From positions 1,748,481 through 1,812,480 of the forward strand of contig NW_021167083.1 of the NCBI RefSeq assembly GCF_003711515.1: a stretch of DNA of 64,000 nt, written 5' to 3'. Position numbers and translations under genes: made by a program. The DNA is from Sodiomyces alkalinus F11. Its lineage: Eukaryota; Ascomycota; Sordariomycetes; Glomerellales; Plectosphaerellaceae. Positions 11,151 through 25,000 of the stretch are shown here, in pieces (positions within the stretch are counted from its first letter, which is position 1; each line of letters opens with the position of its first letter). Below the pieces are notes generated by a model. The model searched no databases and was not told the DNA's origin. It saw only the letters and a list, made by a program, of their open reading frames with translations.

Positions 11151-13800
11151 GTATTAATAAGCTTATCCGGTATATTACGTTTTAGCTCCTATATATTCTT
11201 CTTATTATCGTAGCCGGCCTATTTAATAAGGTATTAGCGCTATCTCCCCTAGTAACGATAATTTAAGATTACTTCGACTTCATATTCGTTAGAGTCTGGT
11301 TCTACGTTAATATTCTATAATTTAGGTATCTTTTTATCGCGGGTCCTTTATAATTCTAATAAGGAGATAGAGAAGACGTTATAGATCCTTATAGTCTTCG
11401 AGAGGGCGAGTTAATATATTAGTCTATATATACTTATAACCTTAGTGATTTTATACCGTCCGATAAGTTTATCGCTAAGTTTCTTCGAAGGCCTATACTA
11501 TTAGATATTCTTCGTGGAGAGTAAGATATATTCGTTAACCGTAAATTATCTTTAGGTCCTCCTATCGTTATAGTATCGTTTATACATTCCTTAGGCTTTT
11601 TTTATTATATTCATAAAGGAGCGGCGGCTAGCTATAAGTCACTCCGCGCGTGTCTTAGCCTTAGCTAAATAAGCTTCCCCCGCCCTAGGTAATTAGACTT
11701 TATTAGGGCCCCTCGGGTTATAACCTATTAGTATATCCGCGAGTATTTATTGTATAGTGGAGTACTACGCTATATTATAAATAAATTCCGTAAAGGCTAA
11801 GCGGTCTATTTAGTTATCCTATTCCTAGTAGTAAAAGACCCTAAGGTAGTATTCTACGTTCTGGTTCTATCTCTCTATTAAGCTATTAGTCTACGGGTGC
11901 TACGCCGTGGATAAGCGTCGCTTAGTGCCGAAGTAACGGTAAAGGGTAGCCTAAAAACGGCTCGTGAATAGGGACCCTTAGTCGGATATAATTCTATTAG
12001 GAACCCCGAAGGTTTAAAAGATATAATACTATAACGTATCCGTAAATCCCTTAATAATAAGGCTACTACTTATAGGGATATATAACGCGTACTTCGTTAA
12101 ACGGCACACGATAACGAGAATCGCGTCGTATTTTCTGCCCTTATCGTGGATAGGGGGTAATTCCGTGATAAAGTTATTTAAAAACTCTGTAAAAGGACGA
12201 TCTAGGATAGGAAGACTTACTTACTCGCCGTACGGCTTATAATACCACGGTTTTATTTATTAGTATACCACGTAGGTAGACATGAATTATCTAGCGTCTT
12301 AAAGAAGATAGTCCTAAAAATAAAAGCCCGATACGCGCTTCGCGATACGAGCGACCCCGTAATAACTAGCACTAGGTCTATTATAGAAAGCTTATAGTAC
12401 TTTATCTTCTAGCTCTAAATAGTTTACCACGAATACTTATCCCTTAAAACGGAGGACGCCCTTAATATCTCTTAACTAGTATCCTTTTATAGCTATATCG
12501 CCGTGGACCTCCCGCTACCGGTTATAGAAGGGGTTTTCGGCTTATGCCTTAACGACCTCTTTTACTAGGGTCGGGTCCGTCGGCGCTATAGGTATATTCA
12601 GGTTTATCGATACTATAGCGTTATTAGGGTTTATCGATACTATAGGTATATCTAGGTCCTATATGGTTCCCGTGCTAATAGCGGCGAGGATAAACTTCTT
12701 AGAGAACGATTTTACAGCGCGGGTCCGATCTACGATTAAGGACTATTCGTAAGGGGTATACTACGGTTTCCGCGAGAGGCTATTAGCGGGGTTTAACGTA
12801 CCGGGCCTATACCTAATTTCGAAGTTAAAAGGGGCTAGTTCTTCTAGTTATTAGGCGTGCTGCCCTTTTAGTTTTAGCTTATCAAGAAGGTAATAATAGT
12901 TTAGGTAGTCCGTTAGGACTATAATAGGGCTCTAATTATAAGCGACGTAATACCGCTATATTTAAAATAATCTAATTATTACTATTAGCTTAGAATCAGG
13001 CGTGCTATAGTTTAGCTCTACGCTATATAACTTTTAGGATATAAACACGACGGGTCTTTATAAACTATCGTCTTACTAGGTTATCACCGCGCCGATAGCA
13101 AATATAGAAGTATCGGATTTAATACATATTGGTAATATAGGGTCAAAGTATCATAGCACTAAAGCCTCCTAGAATACTAGTTTTAACTGTTTAAATATAG
13201 TACCAGTATAAGGGGAAAGGCGTAAAAGCCCGGATTAGGCACGCTTTCAAAGGTCGGTAAGGGGGGTAGCCACTTTAGAATAACTTTTAATAAAGCGCCT
13301 ATAAAACCTAGTAAAACCGAGGAATATTTAGATCTTCTTAATACTATTAGGCGCTTCTTAATCCCGGATAGCCTCGACTCGTATAGGGTTTATACGTACT
13401 CTGTTAAGGCTATAGATAAAACTAAGGAATTCTATATCGCGAGTCTTAAATTCGTATTTATCGGGGTTAGCGTAGAGGGACTATTCCCGGAGCCTAGCTA
13501 GGACCTAATGTATATACTTTTAGTAGTCTTCTAAGCTATTACTATAGATAAGGATATCGTCTAGGTATATAATATAAATCGTATTAACGTGTCCGGCGAG
13601 GGCTTAGTTAATATATTATTAGAAACTTACGGGGGTATTAGTTAGGCTAAAAGGCATTATAAGGTATTCGAAATAGCCGTATTTCGTGCGGAAGGCCGTT
13701 TTCTATTTATCGCCCGCGCTAATTCGGAGCTAGTAGTAGGCGTCCTTAAGGTCTAGCTTAGTATAGTATTACGCTAAGGATAAACGGTCTAGGATCTTAT
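11150..13800 (-). pseudogene. F2 pol relic: RT C-half, RNase H, integrase, chromodomain
   Basis: On the minus strand, about 13,570-13,535 reads IIYLDDILIYS, an intact RT catalytic motif. RNase H follows (about 13,050-12,660) and integrase (about 12,500-11,500). A chromodomain at about 11,300-11,190 reads YEVEVILN...YLIKxAGYDN, the fold that directs integration of chromoviruses to methylated H3K9 chromatin. RIP stops break every domain. The RT is cut at 13,800 by LINE L2, and its N-terminal half resumes at 20,428. Confidence 0.8.
13785..13800. repeat. Target-site duplication of LINE L2, left copy
   Basis: The 16 bases cggtctaggatcttat occur here and at 20,428-20,443, flanking L2. The homologous site in F1 (about 1,183-1,200) is uninterrupted. 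Confidence 0.85.
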
Positions 13801-13815
13801 TATTATTATTATTAT

Positions 13816-15430
13816 TCTTACTCCGCTATCCTATCTAATCTAATCTATAGGAGCCTAATTTAGACTATACGGTCCTTCTCGGGTGGCTATAAAGGGGAAA
13901 ACCCGGGGTCCCGGGGGAAAAACCTCTATACTCGTCCTTAGTTAGAGTAGTGCCGCTACGGGGCCGATATAGCCCCGGTTCGCCCCGTCTATATATCTGG
14001 ATCGCACCTCTAGGCTACTGGCTAATATGAAGGGTAGTAGGCTATAGTTCGGGTTAGCCTAGGCCGGTTATTAGTAAGGGGGCGGGGGCCGAAAGGGTGC
14101 CGCGGCGTCTCCGCCGTGTAGCGGCCGTGGCACGCTAACTTCGGCCTCCCTACGTCCCTAAGGGCTATACCTATTATTCCTTCTATTTAATTAATAAAGA
14201 AAAGGCGAGGCAGGCGTTCCTGCCTCCCTTAGGGGGGGGGGGGTGCTTTTTATATCCGGCGGTAGATAGGAAGGATAAGGCTCCGCCTATACTCGAAAAA
14301 TAGTAGACAGCTAATAGAAATTAAGGTTCTTTTCCTTTTCCTCTTTTCCATCCTATAACGCTATAAAGTATATTATAGGTGCCCCTTATTACATTCTCGC
14401 TTACGGTCTTAAAGGCCTGCTATCGCGGCGTTATACTAACTAGTAGTATCTTCTAGTTTTTCTATTCTTAATTTATAGTTTCCCCGATTAATCTAGTATA
14501 TAGTGGTTCGTGGGCGGCGTTACGGTAGCGTAGAGTTAACTAGGTAGTATAGTAGTAGTAGTAATAATAATCGTAATATTAATCGTAAATAAGTCGTAAT
14601 ATAAGTGTCTCTATATCGTGGTAATCCCGTGGTAATAATATACTAATAGCCGTAGATACCTCCTTTTAGTAATAATAATTATTATAAGTAAGGTACTATT
14701 CGAGTTATACCGTATATATACCCTAATAGTGCTAAAGAGGTATTATAGTGGCTAACTTATAATAGTTATCTCTATTATAGTAAGTATCTAGGTAGCTACC
14801 CCGATAACATTTCCGCTTATACTAATACTACCGGTACTAGCGCCGCTTACTTCTAGTATACAAATAGTCGATATCCTTATAAGAATATAAGCCGTTCCTA
14901 TACTATAGTAGTACTACCGGTATATCGAGGTGGTCTAACTAGTCGATAAGTCCCCCCGCTATAAAGAAGCAGTAATAACGTCTTATAGATATTTATAGTC
15001 TTTACCTATCGGTAAAGGTTATTAGTAGCGACGGTATCGTTATAGTAAGTAGCCTCCCTTCGTTATTACGGTAGCGCCGTACTAATAACCTATTAGGCTA
15101 AGGAGCGCCTAAAGATAGCGGCTTTATCCTTCGGATAGGCCGTCTCCCGGGCGCTACCTTCCGGTCACGGCCGTAGCGGTACCTTATCGGTAGAGGCGCT
15201 CTTATACGATATCCTCCGCTAAACTCGCCGCGTAAAAGGTATAGTAGGTATCCTAATAGATAACTATATACGTAGTCCCCTTTCGGTTTCGCTACGGCGC
15301 CCCCATAGTAGTAGTATAGCTAACCGGTTCTAGGACCTTAAGTATATTAAGAGTAGTGTTAGTGCCTCCGAGGGAGGTAAGGATAAGGCTAGCGAGGAGT
15401 AAAAAGGGGGGGGGCTTTAGCCCGGTAACG
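13816..15430. other. L2 3' region, unexplained
   Basis: About 1.6 kb separates the end of ORF2 from the 3' tail, long for a LINE 3' UTR. On the minus strand 14,560-14,285 reads as a charged helical peptide (IEKLEDTTS, then RKRECNKGHL and RMEKRKRK). On the plus strand a frame can be followed to a stop at about 15,404, ending in a Lys/Glu-rich tail. As TGA is rare in RIP DNA, long frames are weak evidence on either strand, and I cannot assign a function. Confidence 0.35.
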
Positions 15431-18400
15431 CTTCGATACCGCCGGGGTCCTAGCTAGTAAGGCCCTATTTAATACTAACTAGACCTTTATATCACCTTTT
15501 CACCGCTACCGTACCGCCGCGTTTTTATAGGCTTCTATAACTTTAAGAGCGAGGCGGAAGTCTTTAAGTCTCTTCCGTTATAGGAACCACTTAGCTATTG
15601 CCCCGGCTTCTATATTATAGTCTAGTGCGTTTTATAGATCCCCTTTAGTCGTGAGTAGTCTCCCTATAGCGCCGAAAAGTTCCTTACGCTCTTCCTCGAT
15701 TATATTCTAGTACTAGAGTACCACGTGCTCCGCCGTTTCTGCCCCTCCGTTACTATAAGGGCACCTCATTATTAGAAATCCCGGCACCCTCGCCTTAGCT
15801 AGGAAGGCTTATAGGCTTAGCTTTTCTATTCTAATTTAGGTACGGGCGGTACTCTATAGCTTTAGGAGTCCTTTATATTTCCGGAGGGAGCGTTATAATA
15901 AGGGGCGGCTCGGTACCGCTATAGTATAGGTATAGGGCCTCCGTGCCTTTACCTAGGTTTAACCCTATTCCCTTGTAAGGGCTTTCCTCGGGGTCGTGTT
16001 TCCAGTCTAAGTCGTTAAGGCGTTAAGTTAGGCTATCTATACGAGGGCCGCGTGGGTTCTATAATACCGATTCAGTATTATTAGGGCTCTCGCTACGGCG
16101 TATACTCTGGCTAATATCTTATCTTCGGTTCCCTCCTCTTATATCCGGCGGACCTTCCGGGCGCTTAGACTTAAGAGGTATAGGTTAAGGGGGGGGATAA
16201 AGGTCTCTTTTTTAAGGACCCTAACCGGTATAGCTTTATAGGCTCCGGCTATTAGTCGGAGGCACCGGTTCTATATCGTTATAAGTGCTATTACGGGGCC
16301 GTGCCGGGGGCCGGCCCCTATCTTATAAACCGTTAAGGCGTAATAGGCGATTACTAGCCGTATTACTACGAGGTATAATCTCCTTACGTCTACGAAGCTA
16401 TACCCCTACGCTACCGCGCTAAGCCTTAAAAGCGCGTATAATTAAGTGGCTAAACGGCTTTTTACCTCTTTAGTGTTTTATCGGAAGTTAAGCTTTCTAT
16501 TAAGCTAAACGCCTAGGAGCCTTATCGCCTATATTACCGGCACCGTAGTAGTATTAAGGGGGAGCGGGGTAAGTAAGGGTTAGCGTGACTTCATAAAGGG
16601 GATATAGATACACTTAGCTAGTTCGAACTATAGTCTGCTCGCAATCTCCTAGTCTAGGTATATCCGCTATATAGCGGCGAGGCGTTACCGCGTCTATACC
16701 TTTATCCTACTAAAGGCGATAATATTTATATTATCGGTAAAACCTACTACTATTATCTTAGGAACCCTTTCTAGTTCTTCGTATAGGGTGGAGATATAGA
16801 GAATAAAGAGGATAGGGAAGATTAGGGAGCCCTACGGTATACCCTTATAGAGGTATTATAAGGGGGCCGTTTCGCTATTAAGTAATAGCTAGGCTATACG
16901 GTCTTAAAAGAAGCTACTAATTAGGGTAGTAAGCTACTAGGGGAAGCCTTTCCTTTTAAGTACCTTAAGGAGGCGAGAATAAGGGATAGTATTAAAGACA
17001 CCTTTAATATTTAGTTAAAGTATCGAAGCGGTGCCGCTATAGACCTAGCTCGCCCTTACGGCCTCTATAACTCTTTATACTACTATCTTTATACTTCGCC
17101 CTATCCGGTTACTTATTTATCCTTTTAGGATAAGCCGATACTCCTCTACTATAATAGCGATCTGGTCGGCTAGTATCCCCTTAAAGACCTTACCTATTAT
17201 ACTAAGGAGTAATATCGGTTATTAGCCCTTTACTATCCCGTAATCGGCTAACGGCCGGCCTTCCTTCTTAAGGACTATTACGGTAGTATAACGGTACCTT
17301 TTTAGGTAATAGCTTACTTTAAGGCACGCTATAAAGATAGCACTAAGTCTTTAGTATATAGGGGGTCTATATACTTTTTGGAGCCTTACTAAGAGTCTAT
17401 CTAGTCTTAGTACCGCCTAGGGTTTAGTCTTTTCAAGGCGCCCCTATATATCCGCTACGGTAATATCTTAGCGGATATCCTACCCCGGGGGGAATTCGCG
17501 CCTAAGGGCCTAGGGGCGGTAAGGAAAAGGGGGGGGAAGAACTTCCGGTTAAGGACTTCGGCCTTTTCTGCGTGTATAGTTACCGGGTTATCGTTATCAT
17601 CTTAGTATAATAGTAGCACTAATAAGGGGTCCGGCGGTACTCCCCCTTTAGTTTATGCTTATTATTATAACCGCTAAAAAAGGCTATTATCCTTCCTAGT
17701 CAAATAGAGTAAATACCGCTAGTATAGCCGTTTAGCTACTACTATAGCCTTATCTCGGTACCTCTCCGCTTCCTAGAACTTATCCTATCGGTTCCGGGAC
17801 TTCCTAGATATATATTTACGGTAAAGACGCCTTACTTCCTAGGTAAGGGCGGTTAACTCCGCGTTTTACTAAGGGGTGGATAGGCGTTTAGGGGTACCCC
17901 TGTAGCGGCGTAGCGTAGCCTTATCGGCTAAGGTTATAAGGTCTTTTATTACGTTATTTAATACTAAGTCGATATCTCCTAGTAATATAAGGGGGCCGGT
18001 CTATTATAGCTACGTAGCGGTGAGCTAAAGGACTTATAAGGCGTTAAAGTCTTTCTAAACCTAATAGGGCCTGGCTAAGTCCTACGGTAGTATTATCGCG
18101 GTAATTAGCGTAGTATCCGTCTTTATAAGGATTTAGGCTATTTATAAGTAGTAGTCTAACCCGATAACAGTTTTATCCGGGCCGCTAAAGTTATAGCGAG
18201 CGGAGCCCTTATATTACCTATATAAGGTTAATAATACTAGTATACTAGCCCGGGCGGTGCTATATAGTTATTCCGGGGGGGGGTTACTAGGTTTAGGTTC
18301 TACCGGGTCGTAAGGGTAAATAGGGTATCGGCTCGGGGGTAGTACCGCGGTGGCTATAACTATAAGGGGTAGTATAGGTTAAAGTCCCTTACGAGGATAT

Positions 18401-18950
18401 ATCGGCCCTATAGCGGTGCCGTATCGAATATATCTTATAGAGGCGTATTCTAGGGGATCCTAGCTAACTAGTAGTTCTCTAAGTAGATCGACTAGATTAT
18501 AAGGGTATTATCTCCAGTCCCGAATATAACCGTGTAGGTATAGCGGTAGGCCCGCTATATCTATATATATAGCGGATATCTTTTATAGATATATAAGAGG
18601 GCACGGCCTCCTCCCTAGATTAGTCGGTATACCCCTTAGGAGGGGTAAGCGGGGCTTTTCGTAAAACGGTTAAGGCCGGGTTCCTAGATTACTATCATAT
18701 TCTACTCGGCGCGGTACTAGAGTAGTAGCTCCCGCCGCGTCTAACTCCTCCCTATATTCTACGAAAGGATATAGATATCTATTAATTAAAAGGGGGGGAG
18801 GGGGGTTAAGATAATATACCCGGTTTAACCGGGGTCTAGCTCTAGGGTTCCTACTACGGTGCTTTACCGGCCCTACGGGGGACTATATAGGCGTTTATCG
18901 GGCCTAGTATCGGAGAGCCCTCCTATCCTTTAGTCCTTTTCGGGGGCCGA
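15430..18950 (-). pseudogene. L2 ORF2 relic (endonuclease, RT, C-terminal Cys/His)
   Basis: At about 16,740-16,700 the minus strand reads VVGFTDNINIIAFS, the catalytic block of LINE RT with DD changed to DN. About 15,780-15,735 reads CPYSNGGAETAEHVVL, the Cys/His block usual at the C-terminus of fungal Tad-clade ORF2. It is followed by a helical tail with AIAKWFLQRKRLKDFRLAL (about 15,610-15,555), also typical. The endonuclease should occupy about 18,950-18,300 by position; individual motifs there were not resolved. I did not find a clear RNase H domain. Confidence 0.7.
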
Positions 18951-18999
18951 CCCCTACCCCTATAAAAGGGGTAGTCCTAGTTCTAGGCGATAATAATCG

Positions 19000-20300
19000 G
19001 GGGGAAGATCTACGGCTACCGCGGGTATACCGTTTCGGTCTAACGGGTAGTATTAAAGTCCCTAGCTCGGTACTTATACGCTTCGCGGGTCTTCTTAGTC
19101 TCCTTTAATAGTTAGTATTAATCGTTAAAGGTATTATAATCCTTAGTATAGGCGGTGTAGCGGCGGGAGCGTTTAGATACCGTAGCTTTATAATATCCTA
19201 GGCCTTATAGATACGCTGATTCGGGCTTAGCGTAGTAGCGGTATACCCTCTCTGCTATAGGGTAGCTATTCGTCTTATAGCTAAAGTATAGGTATTTATA
19301 GCACCTTAAGGGGCTAAGGTTAGGATTATATAGCTTATAGATATAGCTACCCCCTTTAAAGAGGAGGGTATTCCGGATAAGGCTTACTGCCCTTTCCGGT
19401 AAAGCCGATTCGATAAGGAGAAGCGTTACCCTATTAGTACCGCGGCGGGGTACCTATTATTATACTCGGATAATTTTTACCTTAGGGTTTATATCTTATA
19501 GGGATACTAGTAAGTCTTTTTCAGATAAGGCGTTAAGGACCTTCTAAGGGATAGCCTTAGCTAGTATAGGGTAAGTATATACGGCTAGGGTAACTCCTTT
19601 ACTAAAATCCTTCTTAATTTATTATTCCTTATAGGTAGCCTATTATTATACCCCTTTAGTAAAGGTAAAGTAGATATCCCCGTTTAATAGCTTCTATACC
19701 GCTACGGTATCGTATCGGGTAGTTATAGCGTTTACGGCTTAGATAATTTCCTTTAGGGTCCTAGCTTTAAGGGGCTAGTCTTCGGGGAGGGTTTCTTAGC
19801 GGATAATTAGTTCCTGGTAATACTTAGCGGGGATTATTTTAGGGGGGGCGGGGTCCCGCGGCGGTGCCGCCGCGGGAGCCCGGGCTATAATATTAGCCTA
19901 AGTCTTTTCCGTGCTATTTATTCCTTTTCGGATTTCCTCTCGGATAATATAATAAATAGTAGCGTATAGGTATACTAGTGGTATCGCGCCGGCGTCCTTA
20001 TGGGTACTACGTATCCTGATTAGTTCCTTTATTAGCTTTATAACCTACTCGATCGTATTCCTATTAGCTAGTAGGGCCTAAATTTCTGCCTCAATCTTAG
20101 TTACTCTTAGTTCCGGGGGGCGTAGTAGTCCCCGTTCGGTCTTATATCGGTTCCGCGCTATATTATATTACGGGTAAGGGGGGGAATGCTTATATTACGA
20201 AAAGTGGGTCCGTTACGAATTCTACGTGCTTAAGGTCAGGATAACGCTATCCCACGTTTCTTCCGGCTATACCGTAACGCCGGTATTACGGTTTCGCTAT
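19000..20300 (-). pseudogene. L2 ORF1 relic (gag-like, CCHC knuckle)
   Basis: Around 19,310-19,265 the minus strand reads RCYKYLYFSYK, matching the start of a CCHC knuckle (C-x2-C-x4-H) with Cys-to-Tyr and His-to-Tyr changes of the RIP type. Position, 5' of the endonuclease, fits the RNA-binding ORF1 of Tad-like LINEs. Limits are approximate. Confidence 0.55.
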
Positions 20301-20427
20301 AATAGTATCCCGGGAGGGAGGCGGTGGTTATAATCTCCGACTTAGTAGGTTTATCGATTTTACTCCTATTACGCGCCCGTGGTTAATAGGCGTGTCGATT
20401 CTTTTATATAGCCTTTTTTTATACTAG

Positions 20428-21842
20428 CGGTCTAGGATCTTATAAATTAGTAGTAGAGGGGTACGATCTTTAATAGTTACCTTATTTAATCCCCTATAAT
20501 CTACGTAGTGGCGTAACTTACTACCCTTCTTAGGGACGAATAGGATAGGGGCCCTATAAGGACTAGATAATAGTTAGATCTAACATTTATAGATAGTATC
20601 TTGGATATACTAGCGGAGGACCTCGAGCTCTTATACGGCTAATAGGTAAATAGGGCTAAAAGGTGGCTTTTTCCTTTCCTCGATTTTAATTACGTAGTCC
20701 TATCATTAGTAGGCGGGGAGCTATCCGGTATCGTTAATATTAAATACGTTAGCAAAATCTTAGTATTATTTAGGGAGGATAGCCGACTTAGGAGGGGGTG
20801 CTGGATTAAGGGGAGTTACCAGATTAGGAGGATAGGGGTTAATATCGAGGCCTACCCTAGCCACGCGTTAGACTAATATAGAGGAGGATAGGGTTAAAAC
20901 TATCGCGGCCTCCTTTATAGCTTTCCGTAATTCTCGTCGGCTTAAGATAATATAAAGGTTAGAGCGTTCTAGGGGGTAATTCTAGGTGCTAGTTTACTAA
21001 TCGACTATAGGTTTAACGACTACTAGCTAAGGTTATTCTAGGATACTTCGGAAGCCTTTAGGGTTTAGGTTTATAACGTGAAATATAACGCGTTATACTT
21101 TTCTTTATTTTTAGCGGTTAATCGCGAAGATAAGCCGAGTAATAGAGCCGAGGGTGGATTTTTATTTATCCGTAATCCAGGATATAGCGAGGGGGGGTCT
21201 AAACGGGACCTAGTTAGGACCTAAAGAGATCGGTCTAAAATGTTAATATCGGCTCCCCTATCCAGGAGAGCCGGGGTTTATACCTATTCCCTGCCTTAGC
21301 GGAGGGAGACGCGCGCCTTTACCGGTATAGTAATAGTAGCCGCCGCTTAAGGCGGGATGAGTTCTTAGGCTATCTCGCCTATAACGCGACTTACTATCGG
21401 GCATGTCGGCGAGATAGGTAGTTTATTTAGATTAGTACAAGCAGGGGAGGGGTAAATACTAGCATAATAACCCTTCTAGTTATAGTTAAAGTATATAGTA
21501 AGTTTAATTAGAGTATAAGGGGGCTTAGCCTAATTCTATAGTTCTCCTGTACTCTTAGTGGTTCTAGGGTCCGAAGTCGCCGGTATTCTAGGGAGGTTTC
21601 CTCGGCTATACTTAGTATAGGGGGTAGATAGCTATTATCCCTTTACTAGGGGCTTGACTTTTAGTTACTCGGCCCTTTTATATTCCTTACTATATTCTAG
21701 GTAGGCTTTTAGTATTCTATACGTGGATAAAACGTAATCCCGGATTAGGGGTAGGACTTAAGTAAGGACTATCTAGATCCGCTACTAATCCGGTAGGCGA
21801 TTAAGGAGTTCCGCTTCTAGGGCTTCCTACTACTAAAGAAAC
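20428..21842 (-). pseudogene. F2 pol relic: RT N-half, protease, gag C-part
   Basis: It continues F2 beyond the L2 insertion. About 20,545-20,460 on the minus strand matches the F1 RT block with [25 protein letters not shown] residues. The region then aligns with 1,200-2,700 of F1 through protease to the C-terminal part of gag. It ends at 21,842 where A2 is inserted; gag resumes at 29,066. Confidence 0.75.
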
Positions 21843-22057
21843 TATTATGGGTTAACCCCAATATAGAGGATCCGGCTATACTCCGGATCTTCCTGACTAT
21901 GCGCTTAGTTAACGGATCTATATCGCTAAGTCATCGCTACCTTATAGCTAGCCCAGCGCTATAGACTTTTCTCCTTTTTCCTTCTTCCTTCGTTAGTTCT
22001 ACATAATCTATTATTACGACCATACTTAGTACCACGACCTATAACTAGTCGTTTATA
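21843..22057 (+). repeat. A2 5' LTR
   Basis: 215 bp, TATTATGGGTTAACCCC...AGTCGTTTATA. The partner at 28,851-29,065 starts with the same 17 bases. Confidence 0.9.
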
Positions 22058-22099
22058 TATCTAGAACTTAGCGATACCCACGCGCTATACTAGCGATAG

Positions 22100-25000
22100 A
22101 TCAGGATCCTAACGCTACCGCCTAATAATCTATTATAATTAAATAGGTTATAGAGTGGATAAACTAATAGTTCGAAGAAAATAACTAAGCCCTAAACGTA
22201 AGGCTAAGCCCTCTTTATAAATAATATACCGATATTAACTTAAGGCTCGCTCCGATATAAGAATACTACTCGGAAATACGTTAGTTTATAGACCGATAAC
22301 GCGTAAGAGAAAAAGCCGATAAGCGATAACGCTAATTAGTCGAATAGCTCGCGGCCCGGCTCCTAGGATGGCCTGCCCCATAAAACCTAATACCGCTTAA
22401 CCTAAATATTCCGGCTCCCTCGTAAACCCCGATAATTCTTATACTAATAGAGTTTACCCTATTACCGGTTTTATTACCTACGCTATAGCCGATAATAATA
22501 GTAGTCGCCACGACCTTATCGGCGATACCCCGTAAGACTATTAATAGCCCGGCGAAGTTCATAGGGAAATAAGTATACTATAGCGTATAGGCCTACGCGA
22601 TACGGTAGAAGCTTATAATCGATAGCGACTTATTCTAGAATAATATATAGGCTTAGTATACGATTTATAATTACCTAGGGCCTAAAGTATAATAAGTCGT
22701 ATTAGCCTTTTATAAAAGCGATAGGCCGGGTAAGCTTATAGACCCTAATAACTTTATAGCGTATCTCGATTATACCTACCTTAACCCTATAGAATAATCA
22801 CGGGCCGCCTAAGCCTTACATATAATTCGTTAATAAACCGATAAGTTATTTACCGCCTTTTTACCCTATTTTAAAAACTAGATCGCCCTTATAGGTAGTA
22901 CCGAATAAGAAGCCACTATATAGATCTTATTCCTTAAAGGAGCGATTACTTCGCGACTTAGAGATAAACTTATCTCTGCCCGAATCCCTATTAACCACTA
23001 TACTATATAGGTTAATAGCATGTAAAAGATTACTAGGAAACTTAAAGGCTATTAGTTCGAATAGAACTACGATAAACGAGCTTAAGACTATATAACTGCG
23101 AAGAAGGATATCTATAACGATACGAAGATAGGCGGAGTAAACCGTGTTAATAATAGGAAGGCGAAGTAAAAGACTCGGATATACTATAACTATAATGAAA
23201 AGGGGTATATCGCGCGGAACTATAAAACGCTAAAAGAAAACTAAGATATAGTCCGGGAGGTTAAGGAGACTTATATAAAAGATCGCGATAAAAGCGGGGA
23301 CGAGTCGACTAGTAAGGATAACTCGGAAAGAGAGTAGCTTTACCGCGAAAACGGGCGTTAAAGCCGATAGCCGCGATATAGCGGGAGTAAAAGGCGTTTA
23401 AAGTGCGTAATAATAATAACCCGGCACTTATAGTAGCTAAAGTAAATAAATAGCGTATCCTCGCCCTTATTAAGACCAGTTACGACTACTATGCTATTAT
23501 AAGTGAATAGTTTACTTAAAGACTCTAATTACCGTTAGTCGATAAGACGAATTAACTATTAAATAGCTTTTTAGAAGCTACTAAGACTATTAATAGCGCG
23601 GGGATCGCCGTCTATAAGCTTAAGATCGGCGGTTACCCGTAAAGGATATTCGTATATATAATACCTAGGCTTAATTAAGACGTATTCCTCGGGAAGCCCT
23701 AGATAGAATAAAACGATATACTATACTACGTTAAAGATAAACGGCTTTACCACGGAATAGCCGGATTAAATATATAACTTTATCACGAAAAGGAACCTAC
23801 CGGAGTATAAGCTATCCGCGACGCGTATTTAGTTACGGGATCTATATTCGCGGGTATTATTTAACGACTATAACGGAAGGGTACAGAAGTCTTAATCTAG
23901 GGAGTAAGCTTAAGGGATATCGAAAAAGCAGTATATAAGAAATAACTAGTACAGCCGAAGGACTTTATACACGAAGAATTATTATAAGAATTCGGCGACC
24001 TATTCGCGCCCGATAAGGCTAATTAATTACCGCTATACTAATTAAGAGTCGACTATAAGGTAAACCTTATACCCGGAAGCGACGGTAAGGAATTATCGCT
24101 TCTTTAAGGGCCGTTTTATAATATATTAAGAAAAGAACTCTTAGTACTACGGGGATATTTACCGATTTAATAGATAAAGGATTTATCAAAGCTAGTGGTT
24201 CGGAAGCCGCGGCTCCTATCCTGTTTATAAGAAAGCTAGGCGGAGGACTTTAATTTTATTACGACTATTAAGCGTTAAACGCGATTACTAAATAAAACTA
24301 TTATTTATTTCCCCTAATCGCCGAGATACTATAGAACCTAAGCTGAGTAAAATAGTTTATAAAGCTTAATATAATCGCCGCCTTCTATAAGATTAGGATA
24401 GCCCTAAAACACGAGTATAAGACCGCGTTCTAAACTCGGTTTAGGCTTTTCGAATTACTTATTTATCTATTTAGCCTAAATAAGGCTCCCGCGACTTTGT
24501 AACGATATATTAATAAGATATTATAGCGCTTCTTAAATAACTTTATTACCGCTTATATCGATAATATCCTAGTTTACTCTAATAGGAGTCGGGCCGACTA
24601 TAAGGTAAAGGTAAAATAGGTACTCCGCGTACTCGCGGACGCCGGCCTAAATCTAAATCCGTTAAAGTACGAGTTTAGCGTAAAGATAATAAAGTACTTA
24701 GGATTTATAATTACGGCGGGGAAAGGCGTATCTTATAACCTAAAGAAGTTACGAGCTATTCGCGAGGAGGAAGCGCCTATAACGGTTAAGGGCGTACGAA
24801 GCTTTTTAGAGTTTATAAATTATTACTAAATCATTATTAAGGATTTTTCGGGGATCTTAGCCCCGTTAATAGCACTAACTAAGAAAAACTATACCTTTTA
24901 ATAGGGTTCTAAGGAAGAAGGGGCCTTTCGCGAGCTAAAGGCGAGGTTCTAAAAAGGACGAATACTATAATAATAGGACCTAGTAAATAAGATATTTATG

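Larger units (their letters stand above)
13801..20427 (-). mobile_element. Tad-like LINE L2 (about 6.6 kb) inserted in F2 RT
   Basis: Non-LTR retrotransposon on the minus strand with a 16-bp TSD and a TAA-repeat 3' tail (plus strand: tattattattattatt at 13,801). From right to left: ORF1 with CCHC knuckles, ORF2 with endonuclease and RT, a C-terminal Cys/His block, then about 1.6 kb before the tail. ORF1 and the near-complete length point to a full-length insertion. All frames are RIP-broken. Confidence 0.85.

Noticed and set aside
22332..22562. Minus-strand frame of 76 codons
   Set aside because: It lies opposite A2 gag in RIP-degraded DNA; the real frame is on the plus strand, so this is a chance open frame.
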